Source: Francisella orientalis FNO12
Lineage (GTDB): Bacteria > Pseudomonadota > Gammaproteobacteria > Francisellales > Francisellaceae
NCBI RefSeq assembly: GCF_001042525.2
Contig: NZ_CP011921.2
Location: forward strand, 1,364,001 to 1,428,000
Length of the DNA: 64,000 bases
Direction of reading: 5' to 3'
Shown here: positions 1 through 8,799 of the stretch, one piece after another
How the letters are laid out: the number at the start of each line of letters is the position of its first letter
Numbering within the stretch: the first letter of the stretch is position 1
The notes under the pieces: model-generated
Database searches by the model: none
What the model was told of the DNA's origin: nothing
The model's input: the letters and a program-made list of their open reading frames with translations, nothing else
Position numbers and translations under genes: made by a program

Positions 1-954
1 AAGTTCGAGTAAATTCCGCTGTAGGCTTACTAGCTGTGTTTGGTCATTATCAGCAAGTTTCTCAAAATCTAACGAATTTTTATCAAATTTTTCAAAGATT
101 TCTAACTCTTGCTTTTCTTGATTTTCTAGAAGCTGGTTAAAAAATTCTTTACCTTGTTGACCTAGATTTGCCAAAAGAGGTTGAAGCTCATAATCATCAC
201 TATCTAGCCAAGCTGAGATTTTGCTCTTGTGTAAATCATACCAATACTCACTACATGGGTTAATATACAAAATATTAACATCAATATATTTAGCCAACTC
301 AAATACAAAACCAAGATTTTTGGGAGATATAGTATTAACCCCAAATATATAGATATCATTTGGTATATTTAACTTTTCTAAGTTTTGTCGATTAAGCTTT
401 TGGAGTGCTTCTGCTTGGACTTTATATGGTGTTTCAGCGACATCTTCAACAAGCTTCTGCCAAAGCTGTATTTGCCAATCTTCATCACTCTCTGGTTTAA
501 CAGGATTTATATACTCGCCCTGCTCCCACTTTTGCAACCACTCACTTCGATATGATATATATTTTGAAAAAGTCTCGGCTATTTTAATGGATAGTTGATA
601 TTTCTTAAGATCGCTACTGTGATAATACTCTTGAAGTTTAGGGTTATTGATACTATCTAAACTTCTAAAAATTCTCCAAGCTAAAATATCTTTTGTGTAT
701 GCTTTTTTATATTCTTGTTTTGCTGTGAGTTCATAACAAATATCAAGTATATAACCATTTATCATGTCATATTTAAGATTCATCGCAATATTACGATATT
801 GTGCTAACCGCATACTTAACCAATGTTGCATACCACGGCTACCAACTATTAGTTGTGTCGGTGTGAACAAATCTTTTTTTTCAACATCTAGAAGTTTAGA
901 TAAAACTTGAACTAGATACTCAAGCTTATTTGATGGATAGGTATATAACGCCAT
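1..954 (-). CDS. recC: RecC-like exodeoxyribonuclease V subunit, N-terminal part (gene runs off the window)
   Basis: An open frame of 318 codons begins at the ATG read from 954 and is still open at base 1, so only the N-terminal part is visible. It opens with a RecC-like pattern: a YPSNKLEYLVQVL helix, then DLFTPTQLIVGSRGMQHWL followed by SMRLAQ, which matches the family's hallmark of a beta strand and a G-M-x-x-W-L helix. RecC is the scaffold and Chi-recognition subunit of the RecBCD helicase-nuclease, acting in the cytoplasm in double-strand-break repair. Further support is the central IFGVNTISPKNLGF stretch, which resembles the conserved inactive-helicase core of RecC. recB and recD would be expected upstream or downstream outside the window. 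Confidence 0.82.
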   Translation of the reverse strand, partial: MALYTYPSNKLEYLVQVLSKLLDVEKKDLFTPTQLIVGSRGMQHWLSMRLAQYRNIAMNLKYDMINGYILDICYELTAKQEYKKAYTKDILAWRIFRSLDSINNPKLQEYYHSSDLKKYQLSIKIAETFSKYISYRSEWLQKWEQGEYINPVKPESDEDWQIQLWQKLVEDVAETPYKVQAEALQKLNRQNLEKLNIPNDIYIFGVNTISPKNLGFVFELAKYIDVNILYINPCSEYWYDLHKSKISAWLDSDDYELQPLLANLGQQGKEFFNQLLENQEKQELEIFEKFDKNSLDFEKLADNDQTQLVSLQRNLLEL

Positions 955-1032
955 ATTTAACTAACAAGAATATTTATATTAGTTATTTTAGCAAATTGAG
1001 TAGACAAAAAATTATTATTTGGTTTTGAAAAA

Positions 1033-2619
1033 CTAAAAAGAATTCGCTTGAGCTTTTTCCCAAGATCTTGCAAAGCTAGCTGGCATATTACTATCTATCA
1101 AACTATTCTCAGGAATAAAATCATACAAATCTATATATGACTTAATCTCATTTACAGATACGCGTTTTTTGAGGTTTTCTGGACCAATATCATTTGTAGA
1201 TGTTAGACCCATTGCTCCAACGATTTCCAAGCATGAATTAATCGTAGCCTTATGGAAATTATACACACGATACATTTTATCCTCTACAACTAGTGCTTTT
1301 GCAAGACGCTCGTTTTGGGATGCCACACCAACTGGACAAGTATTGTTATTACATTGGCGTGATTGAATACAACCTACAGCCATCATCATTGCTCTAGCAG
1401 AATTACAAGTATCTGCTCCCATAGCAAATAATCTAACCATATCAAAACCTGTTGCTACCTTACTACTTGCAACAATACGAATCTCATCGCGTAACCCACA
1501 ACCAACCAAAGCATTATGCACAAATATCAGACTATCTTCTAACGGCATACCTATATGATTAGAAAATTCTAAAGGTGCTGCACCAGTACCACCAGCTGCT
1601 CCATCTACAGTTATAAAATCAGGTTTGATACCTGTCTCAAGCATTGCCTTACATATAGCCAAAAACTCTACATGACTACCAATACAAAGCTTAAACCCTA
1701 TTGGCTTGCCATTTGATAAATCTCTTAATAACTTTATAAAATGACAAAACTCGATTGGTGTTGAAAAAGCACTATGTGCTGGTGGTGATAAAACATCTTT
1801 ACCCATAGATACTCCCCTAATTTCCGCGATTTCTGGAGTTATCTTAGCAGCAGGTAACACACCACCATGAGATGGCTTAGCACCTTGAGATAACTTAATC
1901 TCAATCATTTTAACACTATCTAGATTTGCTTTTTCAGCAAACTTCTCAGCAGAAAAGTTACCATCTTCAGTGCGGCAACCAAAATAAGCTGTACCAATCT
2001 GAAATACAATATCGCCACCTTGTAAATGATACTTTGTCAAACCACCTTCACCAGTACAATGACAAAATCCACCCAACTTAGCACCCTTGTTCAAAGCCAT
2101 AATTGCATTAGCTGACAATGCTCCAAAACTCATTGCTGATATATTCAGATGTGATGCCATATATGGTTGTTTACAATTAGAACCACCAAATTTAACCCGA
2201 GTTTCAACTTCATCCAAATGCTTCGGCACTAGCGAATGTGTTACCCACTCATAACCGACTCTATCAATATCTTTCTCAGTACCAAATGCTACGGTGTCAT
2301 TTAGACCCTTAGCTCGGCGATAGATTGTAGATCTTGTCTCTCTACCAAAGGGCTTTTCACTTTCATTATCTGCGATAAAATATTGCTGAATTTCAGGGCG
2401 AATAAACTCAAGTATAAAACGCATATGTCCAACTATAGGAAAGTTTCTCAAAATAGCATGTTTTGTTTGGGTAGTATCATATATTGCAATCACTCCTAAA
2501 ACAGCTATAAAACCTATGCTTACCCATATTGATGCGTGGAGTAATGAAAAAGATAATAGAACTATTATCACAAAAATAGCAAAGCCTATATACCATTTGC
2601 GGCGCTCACTTATATGCAT
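1033..2619 (-). CDS. Membrane-anchored FMN-binding glutamate synthase-like protein
   Basis: The 528-residue product starts with a basic N-terminus and two adjacent hydrophobic segments (about residues 10-45), then a glutamate-synthase central/FMN domain (TIM barrel). The barrel shows the glycine-rich FMN stretch GEGGLTKYH and a later VDGAAGGTGAAPLEFSNH block. Cys417, Cys423 and Cys428 form the C-x5-C-x4-C arrangement that holds the 3Fe-4S cluster in glutamate synthases. It lacks the N-terminal glutaminase domain of true GltB, so it belongs to the stand-alone archaeal-type GltB-like family, whose physiological reaction is poorly known. It stands alone, convergent with nothing and divergent from the broken EamA gene. 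The family call is firm; the substrate is unknown. Confidence 0.85.
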   Translation of the reverse strand: MHISERRKWYIGFAIFVIIVLLSFSLLHASIWVSIGFIAVLGVIAIYDTTQTKHAILRNFPIVGHMRFILEFIRPEIQQYFIADNESEKPFGRETRSTIYRRAKGLNDTVAFGTEKDIDRVGYEWVTHSLVPKHLDEVETRVKFGGSNCKQPYMASHLNISAMSFGALSANAIMALNKGAKLGGFCHCTGEGGLTKYHLQGGDIVFQIGTAYFGCRTEDGNFSAEKFAEKANLDSVKMIEIKLSQGAKPSHGGVLPAAKITPEIAEIRGVSMGKDVLSPPAHSAFSTPIEFCHFIKLLRDLSNGKPIGFKLCIGSHVEFLAICKAMLETGIKPDFITVDGAAGGTGAAPLEFSNHIGMPLEDSLIFVHNALVGCGLRDEIRIVASSKVATGFDMVRLFAMGADTCNSARAMMMAVGCIQSRQCNNNTCPVGVASQNERLAKALVVEDKMYRVYNFHKATINSCLEIVGAMGLTSTNDIGPENLKKRVSVNEIKSYIDLYDFIPENSLIDSNMPASFARSWEKAQANSF

Positions 2620-2796
2620 TGATTTTGACCTTAAAATTTACTTAAAGAATTAACTCTAAAGCTAATTTAGCATGTATCTACTAAAGTTAAAATCTCTAAG
2701 TTTAGATAACACTAGTATTTACATTTAATTATCACAAGTATTTAGCTAATTTCATGATATCATCTGCTTAATAGTCATTTTATTTAGGACAAAACT

Positions 2797-3639
2797 ATGA
2801 ATAGAGATTTTTTTATAATACTATTTGCTCTTTCTAATCTTATTGTAGCATCAGTATTGATTAGATATTCAAAAGTTGGTCCTATCGCAAGTTTTGGTTA
2901 TAGACTCTTACTACCTTGTATATTTTATATTCATTTTTGGCAATCACCAAAGATGAAGAAAAACTATCAAAAAAATCACTCTATATCGCCGCGTTAACAG
3001 GATTTTTCTTAGCTTTAGATTTAGCTTTTTATAGTATCTCTCTGATTTATACATCAATAGCAGAAGCTAGTCTTCTAACTAACCCTTGCCCATTTATTAC
3101 AACTTTCATAGCTATCATATTTCTCAAGGAGAAAGTCTCTCTTAAATACTATTTAGTTTTATTGGTAGCATTTATTGACTTATTACTTCTTATGAGTCAG
3201 GCAGGTCTAAGCTCTCAGCACCTTTTAGGTAATTGGCTAGCGATTATATCTGCCATATGTCTATGCTCTTTTTATTATCTTTTCTAAGAAACTTAGAGAC
3301 TCTTGCTCAACTTTTAGAATAATGTTTATCGCCTCATTAAGTGGTTCAGTTGTATTATTTATATTAGCTTTTATTTTCAATGAACAGATAGTTCCAACTA
3401 CTTCTAGAGGTATTGCGATTTTATTAGCTATAGCTCTATTTGGATATTTACTTGGAAATATACTATATATTAGTCGTATTAAGCATATATCATTAGCTAT
3501 GAGTTCTTTGGTTTTACTAATTGGTCCAGTATTTGCATTGCTATATGGCTATGTTTTATTTAGAGAAACATTCTCAATACAACAACTTGTCGGAATGTTT
3601 ATAATTATACTATCTGTTTATTTAGGCAAAAGGTACTAG
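2797..3639 (+). pseudogene. EamA/DMT-family transporter, broken by two frameshifts
   Basis: Three overlapping reading frames together give a roughly 280-residue ten-helix EamA-type (drug/metabolite transporter) protein. The N-terminal piece begins at ATG 2797 and loses frame near 2935-2940, in a T-run. The middle piece reads to 3287. Restoring one base in the CTTTTC run near 3280 joins it to the last piece, which runs through TFRIMFIASLSG to the stop at 3639. The TSIAEASLLTNPCPF loop and the C-terminal SSLVLLIGPVFALLYGYVLF helix are typical of EamA repeats. Two independent lesions make a functional product unlikely. The original substrate cannot be inferred. Confidence 0.85.
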
Positions 3640-3662
3640 AGAAACAAGTAATTAAGTAGACT

Positions 3663-4040
3663 TTAAGAGAAAGAAAACTCTCTTATAACTATATCTATGT
3701 TAGATACTTTTTTGATTGAATCGTGTAAATCTCTTGATGAATCATCAGGTCGAGTTTTAATCACAAAATTTAGATCACGAGACTTTTTGTATAATTTATT
3801 GATGATACTCTTATTATAGTTATTTTCTAGAAGGGTAACTTGATGCCCAACTTTAGTTTCTAGAGCATGCCAACGATCAGCTATATATTTCCTTACATCG
3901 TCTTTATACGCTCTATTCACAACATGGTTCAAACTTACATCTTGAATAGTATTTCTATTATCAGATATATAGTGTTGTTTGATAACAGATAACAAATCTT
4001 TAATTTCCTGATTTTCTACTAGAATACTTTTTCTTATCAT
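3663..4040 (-). CDS. Small hypothetical protein divergent from an S24 repressor
   Basis: A 125-residue, lysine- and aspartate-rich soluble protein with no signal peptide or membrane segment and no domain I recognise. The start at 4040 is preceded on the minus strand by an AAGGAGTT ribosome-binding site about seven bases upstream, which supports real translation. It is transcribed divergently from the LexA/CI-like gene, and the 165-base gap holds two inverted repeats. Inference: it may be a target of the neighbouring repressor. Its function is unknown. Confidence 0.6.
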   Translation of the reverse strand: MIRKSILVENQEIKDLLSVIKQHYISDNRNTIQDVSLNHVVNRAYKDDVRKYIADRWHALETKVGHQVTLLENNYNKSIINKLYKKSRDLNFVIKTRPDDSSRDLHDSIKKVSNIDIVIREFSFS

Positions 4041-4060
4041 TTTTTAACTCCTTTATTTCA

Positions 4061-4113
4061 TAAAAGTGCTGTTTTATCACACTTTTAATAGTAGCTAACC
4101 TTTACTGTAAAGG
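4061..4113. promoter_or_regulatory. Two inverted repeats between divergent genes, candidate repressor operators
   Basis: TAAAAGTG (4061-4068) and CACTTTTA (4080-4087) form an 8-base inverted repeat spaced by 11 bases. At 4099-4113, CCTTTACTGTAAAGG is a perfect 7-1-7 palindrome. Both lie in the intergenic region shared by the small unknown gene (minus) and the S24-type repressor (plus). LexA/CI-type repressors usually bind such dyads and regulate their own gene. The regulatory role is inferred from position only. Confidence 0.5.
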
Positions 4114-4205
4114 GAAGTATTATTGCACCATTTTTCAAAAATTTATTGAATTGATACTTTCATACAAATATACTTAGACTTAGATTATTATATTTAGAAT
4201 TAGAG

Positions 4206-4859
4206 ATGTTTGACTATAAAACCGATCTAAAACCAGCCTTAAAAAGAATAGGCATGAAACAAGTCGAATTAGCCCAAAAACTTGGTAAAAGTGATCGCAC
4301 TATCAAAGGTTGGGTTGCAGGTACAAACTGCCCCTCCTATGATGGACATATAGAGGTTATGAGAATACTAGGCTTAGAAGACAATTACCATCCTAATGAT
4401 ACATCTATAGTAGCTATTGTTAATGTTCCCGTATTGAGTTATGTTCAGGCTGGTGAGTTTACCGAATCTCAAGAAAGTATAGATCCTATCGACTACTTAC
4501 AAATTCCTCATTTTCTTGTACCCAAAAACGGTTTTTCACTAAGAGTACAAGGTGAAAGTATGCTCTATGATTCTTCAGAATCTCAACTGCTTAGTCCTAA
4601 ATATGCTAAATATACTCTCTACGAAGGTGAGAATATTTTAGTTGACCTTAGCGAAATCAGTCCTCAAAATTTAGTAGATAAGATTGTAGTCGCTAGAAAC
4701 TCCGATGGAGCTACAGTTAAACTATTATACAAAGATAATAACCGCTTATATTTGATGCCACTAAACTCAAAATTTCAAAATAATGATGAAATCAAATCAC
4801 CAACTGATACGGTTATAATTGGTAGAGTTATTAACTCTTTTAATTTTAGAAGTTTTTGA
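4206..4859 (+). CDS. LexA/CI-like repressor: XRE helix-turn-helix plus S24 self-cleaving domain
   Basis: The 217-residue protein has an N-terminal XRE helix-turn-helix (about residues 8-60; MKQVELAQKLGKSDRTIKGW) followed by a peptidase S24/LexA-like domain. The catalytic dyad is visible: Ser118 in VQGESM and Lys172 in ATVKLL. A candidate autocleavage bond is Ala82-Gly83 in VQAGEF. In this family the RecA filament triggers self-cleavage, which derepresses SOS or prophage genes. No phage genes are nearby, so it is either a chromosomal stress regulator or a remnant of a lost prophage. No ribosome-binding site is obvious within 10 bases upstream of the ATG. Confidence 0.85.
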   Translation: MFDYKTDLKPALKRIGMKQVELAQKLGKSDRTIKGWVAGTNCPSYDGHIEVMRILGLEDNYHPNDTSIVAIVNVPVLSYVQAGEFTESQESIDPIDYLQIPHFLVPKNGFSLRVQGESMLYDSSESQLLSPKYAKYTLYEGENILVDLSEISPQNLVDKIVVARNSDGATVKLLYKDNNRLYLMPLNSKFQNNDEIKSPTDTVIIGRVINSFNFRSF

Positions 4860-4947
4860 TATTATATCATTTTCATAGTTATCATGTGCAGTTATCAAAA
4901 ACAAAATTCAAAAGTCTTATAACTCTAAACACAAGTCTTTAATAACC

Positions 4948-4967
4948 TTCCATATAACTATATGGAA
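4948..4967. repeat. Perfect 9-2-9 inverted repeat between repressor gene and tRNA cluster
   Basis: TTCCATATA (4948-4956) and TATATGGAA (4959-4967) are exact reverse complements separated by two bases. The site lies downstream of both the S24 repressor gene and the minus-strand tRNA operon. It has no adjacent T-run on either strand, so it does not look like a standard intrinsic terminator. It could form a transcript-end hairpin or bind a dimeric protein. Confidence 0.5.
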
Positions 4968-5027
4968 CCATAAATTTCTAAAAGAAGAATATGTAAGTAT
5001 TTAATGAAACTATATGAAAGTAATAAA

Positions 5028-5116
5028 TGGTGCCCGGGGCCGGAATCGAACCGGCACGGAGGTTAAGCTCCGAGGGATTTTAAGTCCCTTGTGTCTACCA
5101 ATTTCACCACCCGGGC
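5028..5116 (-). tRNA. tRNA-Leu (anticodon TAA)
   Basis: The minus strand reads a complete class II tRNA of 89 bases including an encoded CCA (5028-5030). The acceptor stem pairs GCCCGGG (5116-5110) with CCCGGGC, the discriminator is A, and the anticodon loop CTTAAAA gives TAA. A long variable arm is present, as expected for tRNA-Leu. It is the last of three tandem tRNA genes. Confidence 0.95.
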
Positions 5117-5119
5117 TAG

Positions 5120-5193
5120 TGGAGGCTGAGGCCGGAATCGAACCGGCGTCCAAGGCTTTGCAGGCCTCTGCATAACCATTTTGCTACTCAGCC
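5120..5193 (-). tRNA. tRNA-Cys (anticodon GCA)
   Basis: The acceptor arm GGCTGAG (5193-5187) pairs with its partner at 5130-5124. Discriminator U73, the main tRNA-Cys identity base, is present, the CCA is encoded at 5122-5120, and the anticodon is GCA. It is the middle gene of the Gly-Cys-Leu cluster, with only three bases before tRNA-Leu. Confidence 0.95.
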
Positions 5194-5210
5194 ACACAAA
5201 CCAAAGAGTA

Positions 5211-5285
5211 TGGAGCGGGAAACGAGGCTCGAACTCGCGACCCCAACCTTGGCAAGGTTGTGCTCTACCACTGAGCTATTCCCGC
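5211..5285 (-). tRNA. tRNA-Gly (anticodon GCC)
   Basis: A complete 75-base tRNA with an encoded CCA (5213-5211), acceptor stem GCGGGAA (5285-5279) and anticodon GCC. It is the first gene of the three-tRNA operon, and a sigma70-like promoter lies directly upstream. Confidence 0.95.
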
Positions 5286-5298
5286 TTTATAGGGTGAT

Positions 5299-5326
5299 AT
5301 ATTATCTTATTTTGAGAAGTTGTCAA
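5299..5326 (-). promoter_or_regulatory. Sigma70-type promoter of the tRNA Gly-Cys-Leu operon
   Basis: On the minus strand a perfect -35 TTGACA (5326-5321) is followed after 16 bases by TAATAT (5304-5299) as -10. The predicted start falls a few bases before the tRNA-Gly 5' end. Confidence 0.75.
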
Positions 5327-5363
5327 TAGAGATATAGCTTTAATTTTCAAGAAATATTAATTT

Positions 5364-7005
5364 TTAGTTCTGATTTACATCAAAATTAATCTTAAATAGA
5401 TTTTGTATATTATTTATAAGCTTAACATCAGGACTCTTACTTAAATCAACCTTACCATTATTCTTGATAGGATTATTTCTTTTTAGAGTTTTAGCATCAT
5501 TGGCTAACATGTTTAATAATACCATTTCATTAACTGGCTTATTCGCTTTAGCATGGATACTTATATTCTTAGGATTTAGTAAGAACATTGCAAATGATGA
5601 CAGTACCTGCTGTAAGAATCTATCTCGTTGTTGTACTGCAAAAAGCTGTAACAATGCTCCATATGATCCAAGTATTTGCTGAGGAGTAGTATTCGGATCT
5701 TGATTTGCAAGCCTAGCTATTTTTTCAAGTAATCCATAGTTAGCAAATGTAACATTTACATTTTTTAGACATAGCTCATTATTATAATCATATAAATCTT
5801 TTTGATCTTGTGCGCCCACACCTAGGTATGGTAATAAGCTTAATTTGTCATTTACCATAGCTTCAGCACTACCATTCAAACTTGCTAGCCCCTCTACCTG
5901 TATATCAAAGTTAGTATTATATTTATTATTCTTAAATTGGTGATCTGAGTTAATTTTTATATTAATATCATTAGTATCAAGTATTGAAAAAACCTCTCTT
6001 ATTGGTGATTTCTCAGGGAAAAAATCCTTTTGGAAGTTAAGCTAAATTTTTGAGTCAGCGGGTATTTGACTTCACATAAGCATTATCTAAGGCTTTGCTT
6101 GCGCCATCAATGATTTGATTGATAGTACTATCATTTAAGTCTATACCATCAATTATAATATTATATTTACCATAGTTATTGACACCCAATTTTCCATCAA
6201 AGTTCAATACTAATTCACCAGATTTCTTACCTAACTCACCATTAAAATCTAATATCGGATTTTGCTTGTACTCTTTACCCAAGTATTTATCTGTTATTTC
6301 TTTTAAAACTTCTGAAAAATTTGCATCAAAACTAAGATTTTGTATCTTCGAGTTCATACATTTTGTCATCAATGCTGCTAAAAAGTCCATATCAACACTA
6401 GTTCCAGACAAATCTATGTCTTTTAATTTAGCATTTGTTTTTATAAATGTCTTTTTATCTATAGTTGAATTTAATACAAAATCAATCGTACTGTTATTAT
6501 AGTTATAGTTATAGTTAATATCAAGGTTATATAATGCCTGACCTATACTGTTCATTAAAATAGCAAACAAACCTTGGTTATTTGCAAGATCTTTTGGATC
6601 TGTATTTGAGCTAACCACATTGCTATTAGCAACTGCCGTAGCTAAATTTGCTATACTTAAACCTTCAATTTTTATATGAAAATCATTTTTAACAGTCTGT
6701 CCAGCTTTTAAACCTTCAAATGTAGCTTTATTGATGCTAATATTTGGATTTTTCGGATCACTACTTATTATCATAATATCTGTTGCTACTAGACTACCAC
6801 TTTTATCCTGAGAAACACTACCTACAGTTATCTTTGTAGGATATGGAAATAGCAAGTCTAAATTGCTAATGAGCATCTTCTTATTATCATATTTCTCTTG
6901 ACTAGTTAACTTAGTAGCTTCTGCTACTGTTGTTGCATATAGATTCGTTGTTGCAAAAGTAGCTAAGCATATTGATGTTAATAATATTTTTTTCTGCAAG
7001 CGCAT
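5364..7005 (-). pseudogene. Secreted repetitive protein of unknown function, broken by a frameshift and a nonsense codon
   Basis: The first part (7005-6055, 316 codons) starts with a clear Sec signal peptide (about residues 1-24, ending LYA) and reads intact until it stops in a TGA just after residue 316. Shifting frame there gives ADSKI, then an in-frame TAG, then LNFQKDFFPEKSPI and on through the second open stretch (to 5364). The whole would be about 545 residues. The content is beta-rich with repeated N-G-KL/NIKIN-like strands, reminiscent of periplasmic or outer-membrane DUF945-like proteins, but I cannot name the family. The truncated 316-residue secreted protein could still be made. 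The ATG at 7005 is preceded by an AGGACATTC element. Confidence 0.65.
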
Positions 7006-7290
7006 TGAATGTCCTCTTTTTTTAAATTTTTAAAATCTAATTTATAAACTACGATAAACTAAAATTCACTTCAAAAATTCACAAACTCTTTAGGAGCTAA
7101 TTATAATGCTTATCGATTAGTCTTCAATAATTACAATATTTATTTATTTCAATAAATATACTATTTTTGTTATAACTAAGAATAAAACTCTATTTATTTA
7201 CACAAGTATTAATTATAATCTTTGTTTAGTATAACGTTATGCTATTAAACACTTAGTAAAGTTTAATAGATTTATTAAAAAATTACACTT

Positions 7291-8019
7291 ATGAAAGATC
7301 TATCAAGATTAGATATACCTAAAAAAACAACAAAAGAAAATCCCCAAGAACTACAAAAACCCAAAGGCTCTAGCTCTAAAAAGAAAAAAATCGTAATTGC
7401 AGCCGTAGTATGCCTATTGGTAATAGCTGTAGCATCTAAACTTATAAATAAACATCTAAAAAAAGTTAAAGCTGAAGAAGAAAAAGCAAAAGCTGAGCTA
7501 CAAGTGGATCAAAGTAACAATTCAACAGAAGCTCAAGATAATAATGATAATACCCAAACAGATGCCACAAACAGTGATCAGAACCCTGATTTTTCTGAAA
7601 AAAACAATAATGATAAAATGGTATTTACATTCTACAATAGTCTTAAACATGATAGTGTAGAAGTTGATGTTCAGCCTGATGCACAAAGAGCGCAATACAA
7701 ATACACATACATATACCAGATCGCTTCGTTTAGAAATATGGATGAAACTTCTTGGTATGTCAAAAAGATGAAAGAAGATGGTCTTAACCCACATTTTCAG
7801 CGTGTAGGTAACTGGATTAGGATGTATATAGGACCTTATGATAGCAAGCGTGCTATGGCTCCAGATATAATCAAACTTCAAAGAATCGGCTTAAATGGTG
7901 GTTTCCCTCATGAAATTAGTCGTACAAAAATAGAACCTAAAGAGACTAAGAAAGATTTAAAAAGTGAGTCCACAAACAATCCAAAAGACGCCACTGACGA
8001 TAAAAATCTTAAAAATTAA
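7291..8019 (+). CDS. SPOR-domain single-pass membrane protein, FtsN/DedD-like
   Basis: The 242-residue protein has a 35-residue basic cytoplasmic tail, one membrane helix (about residues 34-53), a charged K/E then N/D/Q-rich linker (about 55-120), and a SPOR domain (about 140-215) that starts YIYQIASFRNMDETSWY and includes IRMYIGPYD. SPOR domains bind denuded peptidoglycan at the septum, so a role in cell division or envelope constriction is expected. A lysine-rich disordered tail follows. It stands alone, divergent from the broken secreted protein. Whether it is the true FtsN or another SPOR protein cannot be told from sequence alone. Confidence 0.8.
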   Translation: MKDLSRLDIPKKTTKENPQELQKPKGSSSKKKKIVIAAVVCLLVIAVASKLINKHLKKVKAEEEKAKAELQVDQSNNSTEAQDNNDNTQTDATNSDQNPDFSEKNNNDKMVFTFYNSLKHDSVEVDVQPDAQRAQYKYTYIYQIASFRNMDETSWYVKKMKEDGLNPHFQRVGNWIRMYIGPYDSKRAMAPDIIKLQRIGLNGGFPHEISRTKIEPKETKKDLKSESTNNPKDATDDKNLKN

Positions 8020-8028
8020 ACCCAATAT

Positions 8029-8787
8029 TTAAAAGTTATTCTTTAACTCTCTAAGCTTAATAAACATTTCTCTCCCTAATGAATATTCAGGTAAAGCCTG
8101 TAGTAGAGATTTATCATTTATAGATCTGATAAAAATATTAAGTTTACTTTCCTCTGCCAAATTCACTTCAGGTTTTTGCTCAGCGGTAAGCTCCGCAACT
8201 TGAATTCTATAGTATTTAAGAGAGTCATCATTAGGCAGTATACTAAGTGCAAAATCAAGATTACTCTGCCAATAATCATGAGCTGGATATGGCTTTATAT
8301 CTCCATCTAAACTAGAAATTTTGACTACTGAATCATACAGCTGATTTACATCAGCCGAAGTAGCATGTACACCACCAACTCCAGCATTAAACAAAGTATC
8401 ACCACAGAAAAGAGCTTTCTCTTTTTCAAACAAAAAGCACACATGATCATCTATATGGCCGGGGGTATACATCACCTTACAGCTTGTAAAACCAAAATCT
8501 ATAAAATCACTATCAGCAACATAGATACTTGGCTTAAAAAGCTCATTATCTGCATAAGCATACACCAAAGCATTAGGATAGATTTTAAGCAACTTCTTAA
8601 CCCCTGCAATATGATCACCATGCCTATGTGTAATAAGTATTGCCTCAAGCTTTAAATTATTTTGTTTGATAAATTCATCAAATATATCTGCTTTAAGAGG
8701 ATCTATAACTATGGCGTAATTCTCATCATATAATAAATATTGATAATTTCTCAAGCTGTTATTCAAAAACCATCTTTTAACTTGCAT
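8029..8787 (-). CDS. gloB: Hydroxyacylglutathione hydrolase (glyoxalase II)
   Basis: A 252-residue metallo-beta-lactamase-fold protein, the usual glyoxalase II length. The metal motif T-H-x-H-x-D-H is present at residues 53-59 (THRHGDH), with PGH at about 111-113, the third-ligand region CGDTLF at about 134, and PAHDY near 178. The C-terminal helical HAGH domain follows. It hydrolyses S-D-lactoylglutathione to D-lactate and glutathione in methylglyoxal detoxification. It lies 12 bases downstream of hemY on the same strand and may share its transcript. Confidence 0.88.
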   Translation of the reverse strand: MQVKRWFLNNSLRNYQYLLYDENYAIVIDPLKADIFDEFIKQNNLKLEAILITHRHGDHIAGVKKLLKIYPNALVYAYADNELFKPSIYVADSDFIDFGFTSCKVMYTPGHIDDHVCFLFEKEKALFCGDTLFNAGVGGVHATSADVNQLYDSVVKISSLDGDIKPYPAHDYWQSNLDFALSILPNDDSLKYYRIQVAELTAEQKPEVNLAEESKLNIFIRSINDKSLLQALPEYSLGREMFIKLRELKNNF

Positions 8788-8799
8788 CTAACATACCTT

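Noticed and set aside
5028-5285. tRNA cluster beside an S24 repressor as a phage integration site
   Set aside because: No integrase, no duplicated tRNA 3' end and no phage structural genes were seen within several kilobases.
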